A DNA stretch of 64,000 bases, from assembly GCA_001931905.2 (NCBI GenBank), contig MSJI02000369.1, positions 1 to 64,000 on the forward strand, in the 5' to 3' direction. This document shows positions 57,448 through 64,000 of the stretch, one piece after another; positions within the stretch are counted from its first letter, which is position 1, and each line of letters opens with the position of its first letter. The position numbers and the translations under genes were made by a program. The stretch is from Cladosporium sp. IMV 00045. Taxonomy: Eukaryota; Ascomycota; Dothideomycetes; Cladosporiales; Cladosporiaceae. Below the pieces are notes generated by a model that worked only from the letters and a program-made list of their open reading frames with translations, ran no database searches and was not told the DNA's origin.

Positions 57448-57993
57448 TCAATCCTCCTTCCTCTTCTCCGCCACATCAACGCCCATACTCTCCAACAATT
57501 CCCCCACCACCGCCACAATAACGCCATGATCCTGCTCCTGCTTGAGCCCACTCACAACCACAACAGCCACCACGCCCTCCACCCCCTTGACCCTCACCGG
57601 CCACCCGCCGCCATGAATCGCATACTCCCCCGCCCTCTCGCCGAGCGCATACTTCCTCGCAAAAAGTCCCTCGTCCCCGCCCAGCTTGTTGTGCATGAAC
57701 CACGTGCTCTTGCCGAACCGCAGCACCGTCGCCCGCTTGCGCGCCACCCAGCTGTCGTTGTCGGGTTGCGTGCCGCTGTGCGTTGCGGTGCGGAAGAGGG
57801 TGTGAGAGTTTTGGGCGAGGGAGATGTCGATTATGACGGGCGAAGGTTGGGGGAGCAGGCGTTGGCGGAGGAGGTTGCCGAGCGTCCAGGCTGTGTCGGC
57901 GGTGAAGGATGGGAAGAGGAGGGAGGAGTCGATGCGGTCGATTTCGCTCATGTCCCGGGGCGGTTGGGGGATGTCGGTGGAGGTTGATGCCAT
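57448..57993 (-). CDS. UPF0303/HbpS-like family protein (yeast Ybr137w type)
   Basis: Single exon, 181 aa, start MASTSTDIPQPPRDM. The HbpS/GlcG-like (haem-degrading domain) fold is recognised from NDSWVARKRATVLRFGKSTW, LFARKYALGERAGEYAIHGG and GWPVRVKGVEGVVAVVVVSG, followed by LKQEQDHGVIV. The ARKY-YA-HGGG-P and G-VSGL-Q--DH pattern is shared with yeast Ybr137w and bacterial UPF0303 proteins. Biochemical role in fungi is not established; the yeast protein is linked to the tail-anchored-protein (GET) pathway. Convergent with the FAO gene. Confidence 0.88.
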   Translation of the reverse strand: MASTSTDIPQPPRDMSEIDRIDSSLLFPSFTADTAWTLGNLLRQRLLPQPSPVIIDISLAQNSHTLFRTATHSGTQPDNDSWVARKRATVLRFGKSTWFMHNKLGGDEGLFARKYALGERAGEYAIHGGGWPVRVKGVEGVVAVVVVSGLKQEQDHGVIVAVVGELLESMGVDVAEKRKED

Positions 57994-58702
57994 GGTTTGG
58001 GGGTCTGGTTGTTTGGTTTGTTTGGAGGGGTAGTTGAAGTGTTGGGTTTCTTGTGGCTTTTTGGGTATCTACGATATTTCGTGGAGGGGTGTTCTTCGAC
58101 TCGTTCTTGCCAAGTAGCGTTCTTGGTATGTTGGAAGCTGGTATGGATGTGTTGGAAGGGAAGTGACACTTTTATGTAGTTCAATGCATTGCGGGTTTAC
58201 TGGGGAGCGAAGTGGAGAGCCCGCAAGGGACCAAGCTCGAGGAGCGGGCTTGGACCTTCCGTACTGCTCTCAAGGGTCTCCATCTGGGCTTCAAGCCCCA
58301 ACTCCCAAGACAATTGAATTCGTTTAACGTCTTCACGATGGTTTATGCCCTACCTGGATAAATAATGGCATCACGGCCGCGCGTGCCTCAAACCTCTGGC
58401 TTCAATCCGATCAACCTTGGTACAGCGGCCGAAGTGAGAGCAAAACAAGTCTTGAACCTGTAACGTGCCCGTGATTGCTGGCATCGCACATGACGATGAA
58501 TCAATGGCGACTGAACTGATGCTACGATCAAACCTGCCTTCATGGACTGTTGTATCTCTAGCACATGTGATCGTGCGAGAGCATTCACTGAAGCGACTTC
58601 AGGTATTTGTTCACAAGCATCACTCTCATTGCTATTTCCCCTCTTCCCCCATTAGACACGCAACATCTCCTCACGTCTACTTGCTGAAAACAAGAACCCA
58701 CC
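57994..58702. other. Divergent promoter region
   Basis: 709 bp between UPF0303 (minus) and the PAP2 gene (plus). No gene seen. Confidence 0.45.
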
Positions 58703-60132
58703 ATGCCTTTCTTCAACAGAAAACCCCAGCCTGCAGATGCCAACACGGCCACTGCAGTAGCCGGCAGTAATGCACCAGCAGCAGCTCCCGCTTCGGAGAA
58801 GACTGGCCTCAGAGGATTGATGGCTCGCCGTGATCGCCAGACCAATGCTCAAGAGCGTGCGGCTTATGGTAATGATAATCTGAACGCTCGTCCGCGCTTC
58901 GGACAGTGGTTGAAAGGGATTGTCTTTGATGTTGTTGTCATGTTCATCATGGGGGCGATTGGTCTTGGGGTGGGTATTGCCTTATTCTTGTTGGAAGAGA
59001 AGCTTTCTCTGGAAATCAATGCACGCGTGCTGGTACACATACTGACGCGTGATACCAGGTTTACTTCGCCCCTCCAGCTCCCTCTAGGTCGTTCCCAGTG
59101 AACTTCGAAAACGGCAACATCGTCTACCCCGAGTTCGCTTATCCTCTGCGTAAAGAGATCGTCCCCATCTGGGCAGCCGCAATGCTCGCCGCCCTGGTGC
59201 CCATATTCTTCATCCTACTCATGCAAATCCGCATCCGCTCCTTCTGGGACGTCAACAACGCCATCCTCGGCTTGTTGTACTCTCTGATCACCGCCGCAGT
59301 CTTCCAAGTCTTCCTCAAATGGCTCATCGGCGGCTTGAGACCCCACTTCCTCGCCGTCTGCAACCCAAGAGTACCGCTCTACGGCGCACAATCAGGCCAA
59401 GGCTGGAGGCAGATCATGTACGACCGCAGCATATGCACGGGCGACAAAAATCAAATCGACGACAGTCTGGAATCCTTCCCCTCGGGACACTCAACAGCTG
59501 CGTTCGCTGGGTTCATCTACCTGTACCTCTATCTCAACGCCAAGTTGAAGGACTTCAGCAACTACCACGCCTCCTACTGGAAGCTTGTTGTTCTCTACGC
59601 TCCCGTGCTGGGCGCGACGCTCATAGCTGGTGCGCTGACGATCGATGAGTTTCACAACTGGTACGACGTCGTTGCGGGCGCCATCATCGGTTCTATCATG
59701 GCTGTCAGCGCGTACAGAATGGTCTACGCGAGCGTGTGGGATTTCAGGTTCAACCACGTGCCTGTGGCGAGGGATGTTGGGTTTGGCTATGGTGTGGCGC
59801 AGAAGGGGTATGAGGGGTTCAGAGAGGCTTTGTTCACAAGGAAGGCTGGTTGGGGAGTGCACGAAGGGCATGTCTTTGGCGGTGCGCCTTTTGATGCTGT
59901 TCTGCCGCCGCCGGGAAGTGTTGGTGTGCTTCCTGCGGATCCTTCAGCGACTGGTGCTGGTGCTGGGACTGGGGATGCTGCGGCTGGGGCTGGCACTGGG
60001 ACTGGTCGGTTTGGTAAGCGCAGGGCTAGGAGTGTGGAAGTGGATAATGACGAGAGTCAAGCTGGCAGAGAGAGTGTGCCTAGAAGGCCTCTTGGAGGCA
60101 TGTTCAGGAGGGGAGATGATAATAATGTGTGA
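58703..60132 (+). CDS. PAP2-family lipid phosphatase (Dpp1/Lpp1-like)
   Basis: Integral membrane phosphatase expected to act on diacylglycerol pyrophosphate, phosphatidate or lysophosphatidate. Exons 58703-58969 and 59059-60132 (89-bp intron), 446 aa. Hydrophilic N-terminus (residues 1-70), then about six membrane helices. The three PAP2 catalytic motifs: KWLIGGLRP (motif 1, K-x6-RP), PSGHS (motif 2) and FHNWYD (motif 3, H-x3-D). In motif 3 the usual Ser-Arg six to seven residues before His is replaced by Ala-Leu. A cytosolic tail of about 130 residues is rich in Gly/Ala/Thr (GAGAGTGDAAAGAGTGTG) and ends with basic residues. Substrate is not decidable from sequence. Confidence 0.9.
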
Positions 60133-61022
60133 TGATTCGGTATGATTTCTCTCCGGAACATTGGCGTTTAGTATGTAGTGATCCGCCCTGAATTATGGAT
60201 GATTGCGGCGAAAGTCTAGTAAAGCAATCTATGATACTAACTTCTGAAGAACGTCCCCAGCGAATCTCAAACATGCCGTCAACACCTTGTCCCAGACAGT
60301 CCCGAAATAGCGGCACTGAAGCTTTTTAGCTCGAAGCTTAACCATCCTAAGTGAAAGGAATGTTATGGCGGTGGAGAACGGCATCGATCATCCGCCTGGA
60401 GGATTGACATGCATGTTCGAGCAGAGCACGAGACTGACTTGAGCGGTATGTCCGGTTGTATCACTCCAAACCACATCCAGGCAGAAATGCATCACACTGC
60501 CACGCCAAGAGGGGGCCTGGTACGACCATGTCCTAGCAAGCAGGTGGGCAGCTAACGCGAAGCCAGCCTGAGCCGGCTGTGTTCGTCCAAGATCTGCGAT
60601 ACGAAGGCTTCTTGGACAGCACCGACTGCCGGGTCTGGTCCTGTTGATCTCTCGTCCAGGCTTGTATCTTGACGATACTTACTTTGTGAACGACTCGTTC
60701 CTGCATTCTAACCCACCCGAGGTGTTTTGTTTACGTGTGTGATAGCACCGCTCGACTCCGAGCTCGCAACAACAACTTTGCGACGACTGCGACTTGTCGA
60801 CCACGTGCAGGGCGATATTTCCAGGCTGTCACGAGAAAAGACAAAATCTGAGGAGGCGCGCACTGCCAGTGCTTCAGCTGCGAGCAGGAGCTCGAAGTCC
60901 GCCAGGCGACAGCGCAAACACAGGCGACACAGCACTGCGACTCGAACAATAAAGCGACGGATGAGCACAGCGGCATAACAGCATACAGGCTTGACGGCGG
61001 TGGGGCGGCGTAAGAATTTGGC
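60133..61022. other. Intergenic
   Basis: 890 bp between two plus-strand genes. A short plus-strand open frame at 60727-60978 is Arg/Ser-rich and not convincing. Confidence 0.45.
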
Positions 61023-62237
61023 ATGAATACATCGAGGAGGTCCAAAGGAAGAGCATTCGCCGTGAACGTGCTGCAGACGCTCGAGGCGCCTATGCGGTCG
61101 TCGCAGGAACCGAGTTATCGCAGTTTGGATGGCCTGCGCGCCGACAAGGATGCTGTGCTGTGGTATTGGCGGGTCACTGCTGTGGCTTCGTCGGTGATGA
61201 TTTTGGGAGGGTATGTCTTGATCTATGCTCAAAATTGTCTTTTGTGAGAGTGCATGCGACTGACAAGGCGTTGTAGATTCCTCATGCTCCCGGCGACATA
61301 TGTTGAAACATCGACATTGCGCGTCAACCAGACCGCAGTAGGGATATTCGGCATTGCCATCCTCACAGCAGGCTTCTCTTTCTCTGCCCTTCTATCATTC
61401 ACAATACGGAATCCGCTCTTCCAAGCCGAAGAAATCCACCAGCCTTGCGGAATCGCCAGTATCGTCGGCATCCTCACAGTCTTCTACCACTTCATCGTCT
61501 CCTCAACCTACACGTGGAAAACACCCACTCTCCTCCTCGCCATCGCCGCCGGAATCAGCACCATAGTCTACGCCGGCCTCTTCCTGCTATCCCAACGCCG
61601 CATTTCCCAAATCCGCTCCCAACCCCGTCAAGCAGACCACGTACCCCTCGGCTCCGCCTCACCAGCCCGCACCAGCTTCACCACCGGCCCTGCAGTATCG
61701 ACCTACGAGCCAACGACGGAACGATCCAGCTCCTACCAGCCAACCGGCTACTACGAAAACTATATCCGCAACATGTACCCGACCTCCACCCGAGGCGCCC
61801 ACTCCCCTCCCGGCGAACCTACAGGCTACGATCCGCACTCCATCTCCGAGGAAGAAATGCAGCGCCAGCAAATGCTCATGCTGCTGTTGGCCAACGACCA
61901 GCCCGCGCAGAGCGTCCAGCAGCAAGCGCAAAGCAGCACGTACAACATCGACTGGCAAGGTCAAGACCAGGACGCCGACGACGCGCCCGCGCACGGCTAC
62001 TACGCTCCGGGAGCAGGTACGGGGTCGAGTTCCTCCGGTGTTGGAACGGGTGCTTCATGGCCTAGCGCAGAGTTGCCGCCGGCGCCTTCGCGCTGGCCGA
62101 AGCTGAAAATGAGGCCGTGGGATGGCGTGTGGAGGGGTGTTACCAGGCGGGAGGAGCAGAGACGGGATTCTCAGCAGCAGCAAGTTTTGGGTGGACGGGA
62201 GGAGAGGAGGAGGGAAATCGAGTTGGGGTTGCGATGA
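61023..62237 (+). CDS. Four-TM membrane protein with disordered C-terminus
   Basis: Exons 61023-61210 and 61277-62237 (66-bp intron), 382 aa. Membrane segments at about 45-70 (VLWYWRVTAVASSVMILGGF), 80-105 (AVGIFGIAILTAGFSFSALL), 115-137 (GIASIVGILTVFYHFIVSST) and 140-165 (TLLLAIAAGISTIVYAGLFL). The remaining 215 residues are Ser/Gln/Tyr-rich (SSYQPTGYYENYIRN; QRQQMLMLLLANDQ) and end in a charged helix (REERRREIELGLR). Resembles uncharacterised fungal four-TM proteins; no family assigned. A strong T-rich tract follows the stop. Confidence 0.8.
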
Positions 62238-62900
62238 GTGGATTCTTCACCTTCTGCCTTTCTTCAAATTGTTTTTTTCTTTATTTTTTATTTTTTTATT
62301 TTTATTTTTATTTTTTTTTTCCTGATGCTTTCATCGGCGAGCATTTCTTTTAATTTGACGATGACTATATTAAGAATTTTCATGAAAGACCTAATTATAC
62401 TCTTTGGCTAATCCTTTGGCTATATGTCAAGAGGAATCTATATGCCTCATTCTACTGTACTTCGTTCTCATAAACCTTCCTCACCTGTCGTTTTTGCCTG
62501 TCACAAAATTGCATTCCTGGTCAAGAGCGAAGAGAGCAGTTCGAGAACTGAAGTTAATAGAGAAGACATTACTTGACTTTCGTTTCTTTGCGTTACTGAA
62601 GTGCTATACTATCACCTCAAGGAGCCTCTGTTACCCGCATTCCATTTCGTTGCCATTTGCCTTCCAAAACCGATCAAAAGAACAAGGGGAAAAGAGAAAA
62701 TCAACTTACTTTTTTTCGTTGTCGTGGAGAGCAAGAGCTTCTTGCAGTCTTCTTAGCTTTTCCAGAAAAACGCCTGTCTCGTTTCAAGACTGTGTGTTGC
62801 CGATTTTGCCAGCGGGATGCTGCATTTCGCTGCTGTGCTGCCAGTTTTGCCAACGGGATGCTGCATCTCACTGCTATGCCCACTCAAAAGATAGTCGCGC
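62238..62900. other. Convergent 3' region with T-rich tract
   Basis: 663 bp between two converging genes. A T-rich tract (mostly T with single A) covers about 62271-62320. A 41-bp direct repeat is listed separately. No gene. Confidence 0.6.
62798..62879. repeat. 41-bp tandem repeat, two copies
   Basis: Units 62798-62838 and 62839-62879. They differ at six positions, every one a transition (A/G or C/T). Confidence 0.85.
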
Positions 62901-64000
62901 TTAGACGACAGTCCCCTTAACCTGCTTGTGCATTTTGAGATCATAGTTGCGCCAAGCAATCACGCAAGGGAACATGAGCGACAAACTAGCAATAGCGGCC
63001 GTGAGCTGCCACTTCTGCGACTCTGCGTAAGCAGCTTGCACGGCGGCGCGCGCCGGCGTGCCCTCGGGGTACGCCAGCTGGGCCACCAGGTCGCTGTAGA
63101 GGGTGTCGACTTTGGACTGCTCCGAGGCCGGCAGGAAGCGGACCAGGTGGTGGCGGAAGGTGCCCGTCCAGACGGCCGTGGAGACGGTCTGCCCGATCGC
63201 GCCGCCGACCGAGGAGAACATGAATTGCACGGCGAGCACGACGGCGACGTACTGGTGCGTCGTCGCGGCCATGACGGCTATTTGCTCTGTGATCACTAGC
63301 GTGCCGCCGGCGAAGGCGATGAGGATTTGGCAGAGGATGATCCAGCCAATGTTGACGTCCGGCTGGCGCCAGTGAATCATCATACCCGCTCCGAGGATCG
63401 TGAAGGGCACGCCGAAGAACAGCGCCTGGGCCTTGAACCGGCCCGTCTTGGCGATCAGGAGGCCCGCCGCGAAGCTCCAGAGGCAGCTGCCGATGCTGTA
63501 GATGTTGCCCATGTAGGTCGCTTCGGTGAAGGTGAGACCGCACACGACTTGCAGGAAGGAGAAGAACATGCCGTTCCACATGTAGAAGCCGAAGAAGATC
63601 ACGGCGGCCAGGAGGTTGGCGCCCAGCACGGTGCGGTCTTTGAGCAGGTGGTAGGGAATGAAGGTGATAGGGGCGCCGTAGCGCTCCCAAAAGGCGAAGG
63701 CGATGATCAAGGCGGCGCCAAAGACGATCATACAGATGATCATGGGCGAGGCGAAGCCTTTGGATTGGTAGGAGTAGATGTTGAAGGGCAGTAGGAACAG
63801 TGCCAGGCCGCTCATGATGAGCAAGAGACCCAGAGCGTCGAATTGGATGATGTAGTACTTGATCGACTGGGCGAGCGTGCGGTTGCTCTCGCGGACGGGC
63901 ATGAGGCCGGCTTTGACTGCTTTGTTGTAGTTGTACTGGAAGAGCATGTACAGCGGCAGAGAGATTATAGGGGTAACGACGGCGAAGGTGCCATAGGCCC
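62901..64000 (-). CDS. Siderophore-iron transporter, MFS (C-terminal part, cut by window edge)
   Basis: Major facilitator of the fungal siderophore-iron transporter (Sit/Mir/Arn) group, which imports ferric siderophores by proton symport. The frame stays open to position 64000, giving 366 visible residues of an expected 580-620. Family features: LPLYMLFQYNYNKAVKAGLM, LLPFNIYSYQSKGFASPMII, FFGFYMWNGMFFSFLQVVCG, TEATYMGNIYSIGSCLWSFA and FMFSSVGGAIGQTVSTAVWT. About nine hydrophobic helices are visible, then a short tail MHKQVKGTVV. The N-terminal helices and start lie beyond the window. Substrate siderophore cannot be assigned. Confidence 0.88.
   Translation of the reverse strand, partial: AYGTFAVVTPIISLPLYMLFQYNYNKAVKAGLMPVRESNRTLAQSIKYYIIQFDALGLLLIMSGLALFLLPFNIYSYQSKGFASPMIICMIVFGAALIIAFAFWERYGAPITFIPYHLLKDRTVLGANLLAAVIFFGFYMWNGMFFSFLQVVCGLTFTEATYMGNIYSIGSCLWSFAAGLLIAKTGRFKAQALFFGVPFTILGAGMMIHWRQPDVNIGWIILCQILIAFAGGTLVITEQIAVMAATTHQYVAVVLAVQFMFSSVGGAIGQTVSTAVWTGTFRHHLVRFLPASEQSKVDTLYSDLVAQLAYPEGTPARAAVQAAYAESQKWQLTAAIASLSLMFPCVIAWRNYDLKMHKQVKGTVV

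Overview
This window is nuclear DNA from a filamentous ascomycete (Pezizomycotina). The genes are short and dense on both strands, and most are interrupted by one or two 50-130 bp GT-AG introns. The protein set is typically fungal: SAGA, SWR1, RFC and AHA1 housekeeping subunits, Mns1-type mannosidase, a Sit/Mir-type siderophore transporter and fatty-alcohol oxidase. A Dothideomycete is my best guess from the look of the proteins; the species cannot be named from sequence alone. There is no prokaryotic, viral or CRISPR content and no intact transposon.

Layout. 1-15.8 kb: partial 2-isopropylmalate synthase (IPMS), peroxisomal acyl-CoA thioesterase, SGF29, a small HTH protein, mitochondrial succinate/fumarate carrier, a probable mitochondrial unknown, a GRE2-like reductase, ARL1, MAP2 and the main body of AHA1. 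A 20-N gap follows. 15.8-37.9 kb is one contig between two 20-N gaps: C-terminal IPMS fragment, a CBM48/AMPK-type protein, a tRNA, PIS1, SWC5, an unknown, and copy A of a four-gene cassette (small Gly-rich protein, MIF-domain protein, four-TM protein, FYVE protein). After the second gap come the first 20 codons of AHA1, RFC4, MNS1, copy B of the cassette (42.4-52.3 kb), a long-chain fatty alcohol oxidase, a UPF0303 protein, a PAP2 lipid phosphatase, a four-TM protein and a siderophore transporter cut by the window edge.

Two structural facts stand out. First, AHA1 is cut in two: its N-terminal 20 codons lie just right of the second gap and the rest just left of the first gap, with only about one base missing. 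The 22,057-bp contig between the gaps therefore almost certainly sits in the wrong place, and MAP2-AHA1-RFC4-MNS1 should be contiguous. Second, about 9.8 kb is present twice in direct orientation as drawn. All four genes are intact in both copies. The MIF domain is identical between copies at protein level and the FYVE protein differs by two residues. Because copy A lies in the misplaced contig, whether the copies are tandem, inverted, dispersed or two haplotypes is open.

Functional themes include lipid metabolism: a thioesterase that gains a C-terminal SKL only after splicing, a fatty alcohol oxidase ending AKL, phosphatidylinositol synthase and PAP2 phosphatase. Leucine synthesis (two IPMS fragments), chromatin (SGF29, SWC5) and protein maturation (MAP2, AHA1, MNS1) are also represented.
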